Source: Aureitalea sp. L0-47 | Lineage (GTDB): Bacteria; Bacteroidota; Bacteroidia; Flavobacteriales; Flavobacteriaceae | Direction: 5' to 3' | Assembly: GCF_026126405.1 (NCBI RefSeq) | Contig: NZ_JAFMTQ010000002.1 | Location: forward strand, 62,001 to 126,000 | Length of the DNA stretch: 64,000 nucleotides | Part shown: positions 17,091 to 26,865 of the stretch, one piece after another | Numbering within the stretch: position 1 is the stretch's first letter | How the letters are laid out: each line of letters opens with the position of its first letter | Program-made: the position numbers and the translations under genes | Notes under the pieces: generated by a model | What the model saw: the letters and a program-made list of their open reading frames with translations, nothing else | Database searches by the model: none | Told to the model about the DNA's origin: nothing

Positions 17091-20000
17091 ATGTCCGATT
17101 TCAACTTTGTAAAATGGAACAGAATCCTAGGATGGAGCGTATTCGGAATCGCCCTCCTCACCTACTGGCTCACCGTAGAACCCACCGCCAGTTTCTGGGA
17201 TGCCGGTGAATATATCACCACGGCAAGTAATCTCGAAGTTGGACACCCTCCCGGAGCACCGCTCTACCAGATCATGGGTGCCTTTTTTTCCATCTTTGCC
17301 ATGGAGGCTACAAGCATCGCACTCACCATCAACCTGATGTCGGTCTTTGCGAGCGCGTTTACCATACTTTTTATGTTTTGGTCTCTCAGCTTACTACTCC
17401 AGAAAGTAGTATCCAAACACGAAGAAATTAGCAAAACCAGTGCAATGGCGATCCTGGGAAGCGCAGCCGTAGGTTCACTTGCCTTTGCGTTTACAGATAG
17501 TTTTTGGTTCAATGCCGTGGAGGCAGAAGTATACGCCTCTGCAGCCTGTTTCGTGGCACTAATGTTCTACGCCGGACTGCGCTGGGAGCGGGAAATGAAT
17601 ACCCCCAGGGGTGACCGTTGGGTGATCCTCATATCCTTTATTATCGGACTCTCTTTTGGAGTTCACTTCATGGGACTGCTAACGATCCCCGCTATTGGAT
17701 TCCTCTACTATTTCAAAAACACAAAAGAAGTCACCTATAAGAATTTCATCATCGCTAATGTGGTTGTGGTAGCCATACTGCTATTTATCTTCAAGCTGCT
17801 ACTTCCAATGACCATGAAGTTCTTTAGTGCTTCGGAATTATTCTTCGTGAACGATATAGGTTTACCGTTCAATTCAGGAACCATCATTGCCGGATTATTG
17901 TTTATCGCTTTGTTCTATTACGGACTCCGATACACTCGCAAAAAAGGTTATGCCAGGGTGAATACGCTCATCCTCTGCGTGCTGTTCATATTCGTTGGTT
18001 TCTCCAGCTGGTTAATGCTTCCAATTCGCGCGAATGCCGGGGTAGTGATCAACGAAAACAACCCGAACAACGCCCGCGAACTCCTGGCCTATTACAACCG
18101 GGAGCAATATCCTGAAACCCATTTATTCTACGGACCCCAATTCACGGAAACATACGCAGGACTGGATCCGGACAATCCCTATAAAGACGATAAGCCCAAG
18201 TACGAGAAAGATGAAAAAGCGGGGAAATACATCATCGTAAATAACTACAAGAATGCTAGTCAGAATACGGATGATGCCCACAAAGCCATCCTTCCTCGTA
18301 TGTGGAGCATAGAACATAAGGAAGCTTACTTGAGTTACCTCGACGGTGTAGATTTCACTATAAAACGACCCTACAGAAGCGAATCCCGACTCGTGGAGGA
18401 AGTGAATAAATTTAAACAGGCTTATGCGGAAGGCCTGGTAGATGTGGAAGATTATAATACCTTCCTAACAAACTTCAGTCCTTACCTGGATATTGAAAAA
18501 CCCTCATTCATAGACAACATGAAGTTCATGTTCTCCTACCAGTTCGGCTATATGTACTGGAGGTATTTTGCATGGAATTTCGTGGGACGGCAGAACGATG
18601 TACAGGGCAATGACGATTACCTGAACGGAAACTGGATAAGCGGTATCAAATTCATAGATGAGATGTTCCTCGGAAGCCAGGACAATCTCACTTCAGATAT
18701 GAAAAATAACAAGGCGCGAAACACTTATTATATGTTGCCCTTGTTACTGGGAATTATTGGCCTCCTGTTCCATTTCTTCAACGACCGTCGAACATTCTGG
18801 GTGCTCCTGGTGCTATTCCTCTTTACTGGTCTCGCTCTGAAAGTGTACCTCAACGAACGGCCATTCGAACCACGGGAGAGAGACTATGCCCTTGTGGGAT
18901 CTTTTTACGTATTTGCCATGTGGATAGGCTTTGGCGTGTACGCCTTGTTCGAAATTGCCAAACAATATCTGAAACCCAAAATGGCACTACCGATCGTTCT
19001 GGGAATCACTCTGATCGCTGGGCCGGTACTTCTGGCCACGGAGAACTGGGACGATCACGACAGGTCGAATCGATACACAGCTCAATCCATGGGTAAAATG
19101 TACCTGGATTCCTGTGATGAAAACGCCATCCTATTTACCATTGGAGACAACGACACCTTTGCTCTTTGGTACCAGCAAAATATCGAAGGACATCGACAGG
19201 ATGTTAGGATTGTTAACACTAGCCTTTTCCAAACAGATTGGTATATAGACGACATGAAGAAGAAAGCATGGACAAGCGATCCCATACCTTCTCAATTAAC
19301 CCACAACGACTATAAATACGGATCGAGGGATTTCCTTTTCTACCAGGAAACTCCTCAGGACACCCTGGATATAAAGAAATGGATGAACTGGGTGGCTAAC
19401 GACAGCCAGGCAACGACCATAGCCCTGGAAAGCGGCCAGATCGCCAACTCCTTCCCATCGAAAGTAATTCGGGTTCCTGTGGACAAAGAGACCGTGTTGA
19501 GAAATGGAATCGTTCCTGAAAAGGATGCCGATCTTATTGTGCCCTACATCGACATCGTTCTGAAAGGAGATATACTATACAAGAACCGAATGATGATGCT
19601 CGATATCATTGCCAATAATAACTGGGAACGCCCAATTTACTTCAGTGGCGGAAGCTTTGGTGATGACGATTATCTGTGGATGAAAGATTATCTGCAACTG
19701 GACGGATTAGTCTACAAACTGGTACCTGTGAGAACTCCTGTTGATAAACGCAACCCCTTCGATATGGGTAGGATCGACAGTGATAAGATGTACGATATCG
19801 TGATGCAGTGGGACTGGGGGAATAGTGGCAGCCCTGATATCTACCACGATACGGAGACACGCAGAAATGGTATTTCTTACCGAAGTAATCTCGCCCGCCT
19901 TGCCGAGACTCTCATCAACGAAGGAAAGAAGGAAAAAGCTGAGAACATCCTGGACCTTGCTATGGAGAAAATGCCGGTACAGTACTTCGAATATTACTCC

Positions 20001-20390
20001 CTGCTGGAACCTTTCATCTTAGGGTATTATGAATTAGACAAACCTGAAAAGGCCAGGGCGATCTTCGAAGATGTCTCGAAGAAATACCGGGAGAATTTGC
20101 TGTTCTTCAGTGGTATGAAGGTAAAACGTCAATACGCACTTGCGGATGAGATCATCAGTAATATGGAACGCTATAGAAGCATTGTGGACATTACCATTGT
20201 TTTTGATTCTGAAGAATATGGTAAAGACAATGCAACGGAGTTTAATAACCACTTAAAGCTTTTCCGTCATTTCTACGGGGAAGAAGAAGGAATCGATCTG
20301 GAATCTGAACCTGAGGGTGAAGACAGCATTGAGACCGAAGTGGATAGTGCACAAAGTGCCGACACCGCAGTTGCTGGCCTAGCCGAATAA
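17091..20390 (+). CDS. DUF2723 (GT117-like) integral membrane protein
   Basis: 1099 residues. The N terminus has the DUF2723 signature: a first membrane helix, then TVEPTASFWDAGEYITTA and GHPPGAPLYQIMGAFF, with an acidic D-x-G-E after the helix as in GT-C-type glycosyltransferases. About a dozen membrane helices occupy residues 10-640, followed by a large soluble part with TPR-like helices (KKEKAENILDLAMEKMP) and an acidic C-terminal tail. Related proteins are proposed to transfer sugars to secreted proteins or the envelope in Bacteroidota; no substrate can be read here. A polysaccharide deacetylase gene follows after 3 bp, supporting envelope glycan work. Confidence 0.9.
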   Translation: MSDFNFVKWNRILGWSVFGIALLTYWLTVEPTASFWDAGEYITTASNLEVGHPPGAPLYQIMGAFFSIFAMEATSIALTINLMSVFASAFTILFMFWSLSLLLQKVVSKHEEISKTSAMAILGSAAVGSLAFAFTDSFWFNAVEAEVYASAACFVALMFYAGLRWEREMNTPRGDRWVILISFIIGLSFGVHFMGLLTIPAIGFLYYFKNTKEVTYKNFIIANVVVVAILLFIFKLLLPMTMKFFSASELFFVNDIGLPFNSGTIIAGLLFIALFYYGLRYTRKKGYARVNTLILCVLFIFVGFSSWLMLPIRANAGVVINENNPNNARELLAYYNREQYPETHLFYGPQFTETYAGLDPDNPYKDDKPKYEKDEKAGKYIIVNNYKNASQNTDDAHKAILPRMWSIEHKEAYLSYLDGVDFTIKRPYRSESRLVEEVNKFKQAYAEGLVDVEDYNTFLTNFSPYLDIEKPSFIDNMKFMFSYQFGYMYWRYFAWNFVGRQNDVQGNDDYLNGNWISGIKFIDEMFLGSQDNLTSDMKNNKARNTYYMLPLLLGIIGLLFHFFNDRRTFWVLLVLFLFTGLALKVYLNERPFEPRERDYALVGSFYVFAMWIGFGVYALFEIAKQYLKPKMALPIVLGITLIAGPVLLATENWDDHDRSNRYTAQSMGKMYLDSCDENAILFTIGDNDTFALWYQQNIEGHRQDVRIVNTSLFQTDWYIDDMKKKAWTSDPIPSQLTHNDYKYGSRDFLFYQETPQDTLDIKKWMNWVANDSQATTIALESGQIANSFPSKVIRVPVDKETVLRNGIVPEKDADLIVPYIDIVLKGDILYKNRMMMLDIIANNNWERPIYFSGGSFGDDDYLWMKDYLQLDGLVYKLVPVRTPVDKRNPFDMGRIDSDKMYDIVMQWDWGNSGSPDIYHDTETRRNGISYRSNLARLAETLINEGKKEKAENILDLAMEKMPVQYFEYYSLLEPFILGYYELDKPEKARAIFEDVSKKYRENLLFFSGMKVKRQYALADEIISNMERYRSIVDITIVFDSEEYGKDNATEFNNHLKLFRHFYGEEEGIDLESEPEGEDSIETEVDSAQSADTAVAGLAE

Positions 20391-20393
20391 GTC

Positions 20394-21044
20394 ATGAACC
20401 CTTTCCTGGTAAAAACACCTTCCCTGGTTAAACGATTAAACCCGTCATGGGTGTGGTCGTTTCCGCAGGAAACAAATGCTGTCTATCTCACCTTCGACGA
20501 TGGCCCCATTCCTGAGGTTACCCCATGGGTACTCGATATACTGAACGAGTACAACATAAAAGCAACGTTTTTCTGTATCGGTGAGAATGTGAAAAAACAT
20601 CCCGAACTATTCCGTAGAATTATTGCTGAAGGACATTCGGTGGGGAACCATACCAATCAGCACCTCAATGGCTGGGTTACCAATACGGAAACCTATATAT
20701 CCGACGTCGAAGCTGCTTCAGAAATACTAAAACAAAACAATTCAAATAGAGAATCAACCCCTTCGTTGTTGTTCCGACCACCCTACGGAAAACTCAAACC
20801 GGTGCAATCTAAAAAGATCAAACAGAAAGGTTATTCAATCGTAATGTGGGATGTACTGAGTTTCGATTGGGATCAATCTATTTCTCCTGAAAAGTGCCTG
20901 GAAAATGTCCAGCTAAACCTAGAACCGGGTAGTATAGTAGTATTTCACGACAGCCTGAAGGCAGAAAAGAATCTGCGCTATACCCTACCTGAAACACTGG
21001 AATTTATAATAGAAAATAATTGGAATGGATTGGCGATCTCCTGA
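20394..21044 (+). CDS. polysaccharide deacetylase (NodB homology, CE4) family protein
   Basis: 216 residues with the CE4 motifs in order: TFDDGP (catalytic Asp), GNHTNQH (metal-binding H-x3-H), FRPPYGK (Arg/Pro/Tyr loop), DVLSFDWD and VFHDS (catalytic His). It should remove N- or O-acetyl groups from a carbohydrate polymer. No signal peptide is evident, so its site of action is unclear. It is coupled to the DUF2723 gene (3-bp gap) and ends 2 bp before the convergent thioredoxin-like gene. Confidence 0.92.
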   Translation: MNPFLVKTPSLVKRLNPSWVWSFPQETNAVYLTFDDGPIPEVTPWVLDILNEYNIKATFFCIGENVKKHPELFRRIIAEGHSVGNHTNQHLNGWVTNTETYISDVEAASEILKQNNSNRESTPSLLFRPPYGKLKPVQSKKIKQKGYSIVMWDVLSFDWDQSISPEKCLENVQLNLEPGSIVVFHDSLKAEKNLRYTLPETLEFIIENNWNGLAIS

Positions 21045-21046
21045 TC

Positions 21047-21343
21047 TTAAACGAACTCCTTAACCAAACCGATCAATGTATTGGCATCCTGCTCACCGCT
21101 CTGGCGCCATTTCATTTCACCGTTCTTGTAGATCATCAAAGTGGGAAGGCCTTTTACGCGAAGTGCTTCGGCCAGTTCTGAGTTTTTCTCCACATCGATT
21201 TTAATAACCTTTGCCTTATCGCCTAAAGCCGCAGCAACGTCCCGAAGAACAGCGTGCATCTCCTTGCAGGCATCGTCCCATTCAGTATAAAAATCGAGAA
21301 GGACGGGAACATTGGTCTCTATTAATTCTCCAAATTTAGACAT
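21047..21343 (-). CDS. thioredoxin-fold protein with one active-site Cys replaced
   Basis: 98 residues with a complete thioredoxin fold: VPVLLDFYTEW, helix, KVIKIDVEKN, the cis-Pro loop VKGLPTLMIYKNG and a C-terminal helix. The active site reads W22-D23-D24-A25-C26 in place of W-C-G-P-C, so only the second Cys remains. It cannot form the usual intramolecular disulfide. It may act by a one-Cys (glutathionylation-like or chaperone) mechanism or simply bind a partner. Single gene on the minus strand, converging with the deacetylase. Confidence 0.88.
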   Translation of the reverse strand: MSKFGELIETNVPVLLDFYTEWDDACKEMHAVLRDVAAALGDKAKVIKIDVEKNSELAEALRVKGLPTLMIYKNGEMKWRQSGEQDANTLIGLVKEFV

Positions 21344-21388
21344 GGCTATTGAAGTATTAGTTGATACAAATATAACATTTCCATCGAA

Positions 21389-22621
21389 TTAAGCGGTTTG
21401 CGCGCGTTTTTTCAGTTCGATGACACTAACCTCGGGCCAGATGCCAACACGGCCGGGATAGCCAATGAAACCAAAACCACGATTCACATTAATATATCGT
21501 CCCAACTCTTCGTAGATACCCGCCCAGTTCTCATACCTGTATTTCACAGGACTCCATTTTATCAAGCCCGGGATCTCGATACCAAACTGCATGCCGTGGG
21601 TATGACCACTTAATGTGAGTTGGAAGTTTCGATCATCTTTCTTCACCTGCTGTTGCCAATGAGAAGGATCATGGCTTAACAACACCTTGAAATCTTCGGT
21701 TGCAATGCCATGACATGCTTTGTCAAGGTCTCCGGCTTTCTTAAACCCTCCGGCTCCCCAGTTCTCTACTCCAACCAATTTGATGCTTTGGCCTTTCTTT
21801 TCAATCGTTCGGTTCTCGTTCAGCAACAGATCCCACCCCATTTCTTTCTGAAGGGACTTCAGATGTTCAAGATTAGCTCTTTTTTCTTCTTCGGAATTCC
21901 ATCGTGCATAGTCGCCGTAATCGTGATTTCCGAGGATGGAATACACACCGTCATTTGCCTTAAGCTTCGCGAATAGCGCCTTCCAGGGTGTCATCTCATC
22001 GGCCACATTATTTACAAGGTCGCCGGTGAAAACGATCAGGTCACTCTTCTGCTCATTTACGAGATCTATCCCATAGGCCACCTTATCTTCATTGTCGAAA
22101 CTTCCGCTGTGGACGTCGCTGATCTGTGTGATCCTGTAGCCATCAAAGGCATCAGGCAGATCGTCAAACTCAAGGGTGTAGTTAAGTACCTGGTAGTTGT
22201 ATTTTCCCCGGTACATTCCATAAAGCAACGAACTAAATGGAATGGCTGCCAATCCTAGACCTATAGCACTTATAAATTTTCTACGTGACGGAATATGGAA
22301 ATTGTCGGTAATTCCACTCACCTTGGAAACACCACCTACTGCGAGACGAACGATATCCTCAGTAAACATGATACCAACCAGCAGGAGTTTAGGTCCGAAC
22401 ACCGCCAGGAAAAGTCCGAAGGTATACATACGTAAAGGCGTCATGGTTCTGGAAGAATCCCCGGATGTTAGTTGAAATATAAATGTTACCAAAAGCAGAA
22501 CGGATATCGAAATGTACGCCACAGACAACCAGTTATTCCTGGTGATCGTTCGAAATGCCTGGTAAGCATAAATATCGATCGCTACATAAATCGCTATAAA
22601 AATGATCCATCTGATCATCAT
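21389..22621 (-). CDS. membrane-anchored metallophosphoesterase (second copy)
   Basis: 410 residues: membrane helices in the first 110 residues and another near 118-135, then a calcineurin-like domain with QISDVHSG, GDLVNN, LGNHDYGDY, SHDPSHW and SGHTHG. It is clearly related to the protein at 2045-3256 over the whole catalytic half, including the shared GVENWG segment. Expected to be a metal-dependent phosphoesterase with the active site on one face of the inner membrane; substrate unknown. It is divergent from the GH92 gene, with about 100 bp between the starts. Confidence 0.88.
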   Translation of the reverse strand: MMIRWIIFIAIYVAIDIYAYQAFRTITRNNWLSVAYISISVLLLVTFIFQLTSGDSSRTMTPLRMYTFGLFLAVFGPKLLLVGIMFTEDIVRLAVGGVSKVSGITDNFHIPSRRKFISAIGLGLAAIPFSSLLYGMYRGKYNYQVLNYTLEFDDLPDAFDGYRITQISDVHSGSFDNEDKVAYGIDLVNEQKSDLIVFTGDLVNNVADEMTPWKALFAKLKANDGVYSILGNHDYGDYARWNSEEEKRANLEHLKSLQKEMGWDLLLNENRTIEKKGQSIKLVGVENWGAGGFKKAGDLDKACHGIATEDFKVLLSHDPSHWQQQVKKDDRNFQLTLSGHTHGMQFGIEIPGLIKWSPVKYRYENWAGIYEELGRYINVNRGFGFIGYPGRVGIWPEVSVIELKKRAQTA

Positions 22622-22723
22622 TCAATTACTTTTGGGTTAAAGATAATTCCGATTGCAAAACACATCCTGCGCCTTCACTTAATTTTAACGTGAATTCGTA
22701 TCTTTTCAGTCTAATTACCACTA

Positions 22724-25651
22724 ATGAGAGTAACTTTCTGCTTTCTTCTTAGCCTTCTGTTGTGCATTAGTTGCAATAAGCATGAAAATATTACAGTAGC
22801 ACAGAAGGAAAATTCCTTAACAAGCTATGTGAACCCATTTATCGGTACCGGCGGTCATGGTCATACCTATCCCGGAGCCAGTGTACCCTTTGGAATGATG
22901 CAATTGAGTCCGGACACCCGACTGGATGGCTGGGATGGATGCAGTGGCTATCACTACAGCGACTCTTACATCTACGGATTTTCCCACACTCACCTGAGTG
23001 GAACAGGGGTAAGTGATTATGGGGATGTGCTGCTGATGCCAACTGATGAAGAAAATTTTTATAACGGTGCGGATGGTGGCAAAGGATATCGTGCACATTT
23101 CTCTCATAATAACGAAGAGGCTTCACCCGGCTACTACAAGGTACATCTGGATTCAACCGAAATCGATGTTGAATTAACCGTCGCTAAACGTTCTGGAATC
23201 CATCGCTACAAATATCCCTCTTCAGATAACCAGATATTGATGCTGGATCTGCATCATAGAGATAAGCTGCTTAGTTCCGAAATAAAAAGAATCAATGACT
23301 ATGAAATATCCGGCCACAGGCATTCAGAGGCCTGGGCCAAGGATCAAAGGTTATTCTTTTACATTAAATTCTCGCATCCGTTGGCCGAAGATCCGGGTGC
23401 TTCCGAACCATTGCCGTATCAGAAAAAGGCAGCCTTTCAATTTGTTAATCCCGATAATGATCCCGTGATCGTTAAGGTTGGAATCTCTGCTGTCGATGCA
23501 GAAGGAGCTAAAAGAAACCTGGAGGAAGAAATTGGGAACAAAACCTTTGACGAAGTAAAATCCGAAGCTGAACAGGCCTGGGAACAACAGCTTGAGAAGA
23601 TCGTTATCGAATCACCAAAAGAGGATTATAAAACGAACTTCTATACGGCTCTGTATCACAGCATGCTGGCACCTAACCTCTACCAGGATGTGGACGGACG
23701 ATATCGCGGGATGGACCTGGAGATCCACAAGACCGATGAATTTGATTATTACACGGTATTCTCACTTTGGGATACCTATAGGGCCGCTCATCCCTTGTAC
23801 ACCATCATAGAGCAGGAACGTACCAACGACTTTATCAATACCATGCTCGCCAAGTACGACGAGGGAGGGATCATCCCTATTTGGGACCTTTCGGCCAATT
23901 ATACCGGTTGCATGATAGGGTATCACGGCATCCCGGTAATTGCCGATGCCTACCTTAAAGGCATTCGGGGTTACGATGCCGAAAAAGCCCTGGAAGCTAT
24001 GATGCACAGTGCGACCCGTTACCATCTCGGGCTCCAAGCCTATCAAAAATTTGGTTTTATCCCGGTGGAAGAAGAAAGCGAGTCGGTTTCCAAGACCCTG
24101 GAATATGCCTACGACGACTGGACCATTGCCCAAATGGCACAGGCGATGAAGAAGAATGATGTGTATAAGACGTATTCTGAACGGGCTCAGTACTACAAAA
24201 ATGTCTACGATCCTCAATCCAACTTCATGCGAGGGCGTTTTCGAAATACCTGGTTCGGACCCTTCGATCCTTTTGAAGTTAACTTTAATTATACGGAAGC
24301 CAATGCATGGCAATACAGTCTGTATGCTCCGCAAGACATTAGTGGCCTGATAGAACTAATGGGTGGCAAAGATGAATTCCGAAGACACCTCAACGAGCTG
24401 TTTTCGGCCAAATCAGAAACTTCAGGTAGGGACCAGGCAGACATCACCGGGCTCATTGGTCAATACGCTCACGGGAATGAACCCAGTCATCACATGGCCT
24501 ACCTGTACAACTACGTGAATAAACCATTTATGACGCAGGAGAAGGTGCATAAGATCCTTACTGAATTGTATACGAATACACCCGACGGAATCAGTGGCAA
24601 CGAGGATTGCGGACAAATGAGCGCCTGGTATGTGTTCAGTTCCCTGGGCTTTTACCCTGTAACACCAGGTAGCAACGAATACGTTATTGGAACTCCATTG
24701 TTTCCGAAGGCTACTATCAATCTTGAATCAGGCAAAAAATTTACCGTCGTGGCGGAATTGATCTCAGAACAAAACAAATATATCAAGGCAGCTACGTTGA
24801 ATGACCAGCCTCTAAATCGAACCTATATCACTCACGATGAGATCATGGAAGGTGGTGTCCTTAGATTTGAGATGACAAGTACGCCATCGGATTGGGGAAC
24901 TAATGATGCTGCAATTCCTACTTCGGAAATCACCGAACATCTAATTACTCCGGCTCCTTTTATTTCTGAAGGTAATGTTGCCTTTAAAAATATGACTACA
25001 GTTTCACTCGATAATGCGTACGGCGACGCGAAGATCTACTACAGTTTGAACAATGAAGAATTTGAGCCCTACACCGAGCCATTTGAGATTTCCGAAGGAA
25101 CTTTGTTAAAAACCTATGCTACCAGAGATGAAGTTAGAAGCTCGGTTCTGGAAACACGATTCTATAAGATAGACCCAACTATAAGCATTTCCCTTGAAAC
25201 CGAATACGCCAACCAATACAACGCCGGCGGCAATGATGCATTGATAGACGGTATTCGAGGTTCTAAAGATTTCAGGACGGGTGCCTGGCAGGGATACCAA
25301 GATACCGACGTGATCGCTGTGATCGATCTCGGCAGTGTAAAACCATTCGATACGATTACCGTTAATTTCCTTCAGGATCAACGCAGCTGGATCTTTTTTC
25401 CAACGGAAGTGGAATGCTATGTTTCCGATAATCCAAACAGATACTATAAAAATCTCCCTCCTCAAAAGATGGATGCTGAAACACCTTCGGATGTGTCTGA
25501 AATTAAGAGTATTCAGTTTAATATGAACGGCTATAGCGCGAGATATATTAAGATAGTAGCAAAGAACCTGGGGGACCTTCCGGAATGGCATCTGGCACAT
25601 CCTTTCAATGGGAAGGCCTGGATCTTTGTAGATGAGATCGAAGTAAACTAA
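22724..25651 (+). CDS. GH92 alpha-mannosidase, lipoprotein, with C-terminal beta domains
   Basis: 975 residues. A lipoprotein signal ends in CISC17. Residues about 33-740 are a full GH92 module: YVNPFIGTGGHGHTYPGA at the start, SLWDTYRA, the catalytic-acid region GNEPSHH near residue 585 and the base region GNEDCGQMSAWY near 626. GH92 enzymes are Ca-dependent inverting exo-alpha-mannosidases, often acting on high-mannose N-glycans. The tail adds a chitobiase C-terminal-like domain (IYYSLNNEEFEPY) and a discoidin-like domain (IDGIRGSKDFRTGAWQGY). Probably surface- or periplasm-exposed. A glycosylasparaginase gene follows after 12 bp. Confidence 0.93.
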   Translation: MRVTFCFLLSLLLCISCNKHENITVAQKENSLTSYVNPFIGTGGHGHTYPGASVPFGMMQLSPDTRLDGWDGCSGYHYSDSYIYGFSHTHLSGTGVSDYGDVLLMPTDEENFYNGADGGKGYRAHFSHNNEEASPGYYKVHLDSTEIDVELTVAKRSGIHRYKYPSSDNQILMLDLHHRDKLLSSEIKRINDYEISGHRHSEAWAKDQRLFFYIKFSHPLAEDPGASEPLPYQKKAAFQFVNPDNDPVIVKVGISAVDAEGAKRNLEEEIGNKTFDEVKSEAEQAWEQQLEKIVIESPKEDYKTNFYTALYHSMLAPNLYQDVDGRYRGMDLEIHKTDEFDYYTVFSLWDTYRAAHPLYTIIEQERTNDFINTMLAKYDEGGIIPIWDLSANYTGCMIGYHGIPVIADAYLKGIRGYDAEKALEAMMHSATRYHLGLQAYQKFGFIPVEEESESVSKTLEYAYDDWTIAQMAQAMKKNDVYKTYSERAQYYKNVYDPQSNFMRGRFRNTWFGPFDPFEVNFNYTEANAWQYSLYAPQDISGLIELMGGKDEFRRHLNELFSAKSETSGRDQADITGLIGQYAHGNEPSHHMAYLYNYVNKPFMTQEKVHKILTELYTNTPDGISGNEDCGQMSAWYVFSSLGFYPVTPGSNEYVIGTPLFPKATINLESGKKFTVVAELISEQNKYIKAATLNDQPLNRTYITHDEIMEGGVLRFEMTSTPSDWGTNDAAIPTSEITEHLITPAPFISEGNVAFKNMTTVSLDNAYGDAKIYYSLNNEEFEPYTEPFEISEGTLLKTYATRDEVRSSVLETRFYKIDPTISISLETEYANQYNAGGNDALIDGIRGSKDFRTGAWQGYQDTDVIAVIDLGSVKPFDTITVNFLQDQRSWIFFPTEVECYVSDNPNRYYKNLPPQKMDAETPSDVSEIKSIQFNMNGYSARYIKIVAKNLGDLPEWHLAHPFNGKAWIFVDEIEVN

Positions 25652-25663
25652 CCAAATAAAAAT

Positions 25664-26665
25664 ATGAAACGACGAACCTTTATTCAGAATGCCTCACTTT
25701 CAGGAGTGGGACTGGTTGCCGGTGCTGCAGCGATTGGTTGTAATAACAAAACCGAATCGAATGTACCCGTTGATGCAGCAGGCAAAGAAGCTGTACTGCC
25801 AGTTGTAATTGCTACGTGGAATGTTCATGACGCTACGGCCAAAGCCTGGGAGGTGCTGGAAGAAGGAAGATCGGCTCTGGATGCTATTGAAGCGGGATGT
25901 AGAGTAGAAGAAGCAAATGCCGAAGGACAGTCGGTAGGCATAGGAGGTTTACCGGACCGCGACGGAAATGTAACGCTGGACGCCTGTATCATGGACAAGG
26001 ATGGCAATTATGGATCGGTGGTGTATCTTCAGGATATAAAGCATCCTATCTCTGTGGCTCGGAAAGTCATGGAGGACACCCCTCACGTGATGCTGGCAGG
26101 GGCCGGTGCCAGGCAATTTGCGCTGGAATCAGGTTTTGAGGCTGAGGACCTGCTCACGGAAAAGTCGCGAAAAGCCTGGGAAAAGTGGAAGGAGACTTCA
26201 GAATACAAACCTATCATCAACATAGAAAATCACGACACTATCGGTATGCTGGCCATTGATGCTAATGGAGATATCGCCGGCGGATGTACTACCAGCGGAC
26301 TCGCTTACAAAATGGCGGGCAGGGTTGGCGATTCCCCTATCATTGGTGCAGGACTGTTCGTTGATAATGAAATAGGTGGGGCCACTGCGACCGGGCTTGG
26401 AGAGGAAGTGCTTAAAACTGTTGGAAGTTTTCTCATTGTAGAGCTTATGAGACAAGGCAAGTCGCCACAGCAGGCTTGTAAAGAGGCCATTCAAAGGATT
26501 GTAGCCAAAAACGACAACATCGACAACTTCCAGATAGGTTATATCGCTGTGAATAAGAAAGGAGAGGTTGGATATTACGGTTTACAGGAAGGGTTTTGGG
26601 TCACGAAATACCAGGAAGGAAAAAACGAAAATTCAGCTTCCGATTATTACAACAAGAAATCGTAA
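25664..26665 (+). CDS. N4-(beta-N-acetylglucosaminyl)-L-asparaginase
   Basis: 333 residues, an Ntn-hydrolase. A Tat-like signal (MKRRTFIQ) leads to a lipobox-like AAIGC26, so it may be an exported lipoprotein. The autocleavage site is HDT192IGML: cleavage before T192 frees the nucleophilic Thr and gives alpha and beta chains. GRVGDSPIIGAG and GATATGLGEE line the active site. Glycosylasparaginases split the GlcNAc-Asn bond of N-glycoproteins after deglycosylation. Cotranscription with the GH92 mannosidase supports glycoprotein breakdown rather than plain asparaginase activity. Confidence 0.92.
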   Translation: MKRRTFIQNASLSGVGLVAGAAAIGCNNKTESNVPVDAAGKEAVLPVVIATWNVHDATAKAWEVLEEGRSALDAIEAGCRVEEANAEGQSVGIGGLPDRDGNVTLDACIMDKDGNYGSVVYLQDIKHPISVARKVMEDTPHVMLAGAGARQFALESGFEAEDLLTEKSRKAWEKWKETSEYKPIINIENHDTIGMLAIDANGDIAGGCTTSGLAYKMAGRVGDSPIIGAGLFVDNEIGGATATGLGEEVLKTVGSFLIVELMRQGKSPQQACKEAIQRIVAKNDNIDNFQIGYIAVNKKGEVGYYGLQEGFWVTKYQEGKNENSASDYYNKKS

Positions 26666-26769
26666 AAAATTGTAAATTTCTTCAATTCAATAGGTTAGCT
26701 TCAAGCAAGCGCTAATTCGCCCTTTATAAGATAATTCCTACAAGGAAAGGCGGGCATCATTTTTTTTCG
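26666..26769 (+). terminator. possible terminator after the glycosylasparaginase gene
   Basis: CGCCCTTT (about 26718) and AAAGGCG (about 26746) can pair, with one extra C, around a long loop and are followed by a run of eight T at 26760-26767. Weak but well placed. The rest of the spacer up to 26769 shows nothing else. Confidence 0.4.
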
Positions 26770-26865
26770 TAAATTTGCATTACATAAGTAGGTTGATACG
26801 CTTAAGCGAATCGATCAAATTTGGGGCGAAAAGCCATCACTTTGTGGTGGCTTTTCAATTTTCTA
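26770..26865 (+). ncRNA. candidate short transcript (promoter box to hairpin)
   Basis: A -7 box TAAATTTG lies at 26770-26777 with no ORF starting nearby. About 50 bp further is a perfect 13-bp hairpin, 26828-26840 with 26844-26856 (GAAAAGCCATCAC / GTGGTGGCTTTTC), followed by AATTTTCT. That would give a ~75-nt RNA, or an attenuator in the leader of the FG-GAP gene, whose ATG is 163 bp downstream. The rest of the leader (26866-27019) shows no recognisable element. Confidence 0.35.

Noticed and set aside
23762-24334. 190-residue minus-strand ORF inside the GH92 gene
   Set aside because: Lies opposite the catalytic barrel of GH92; no start context, no motif.
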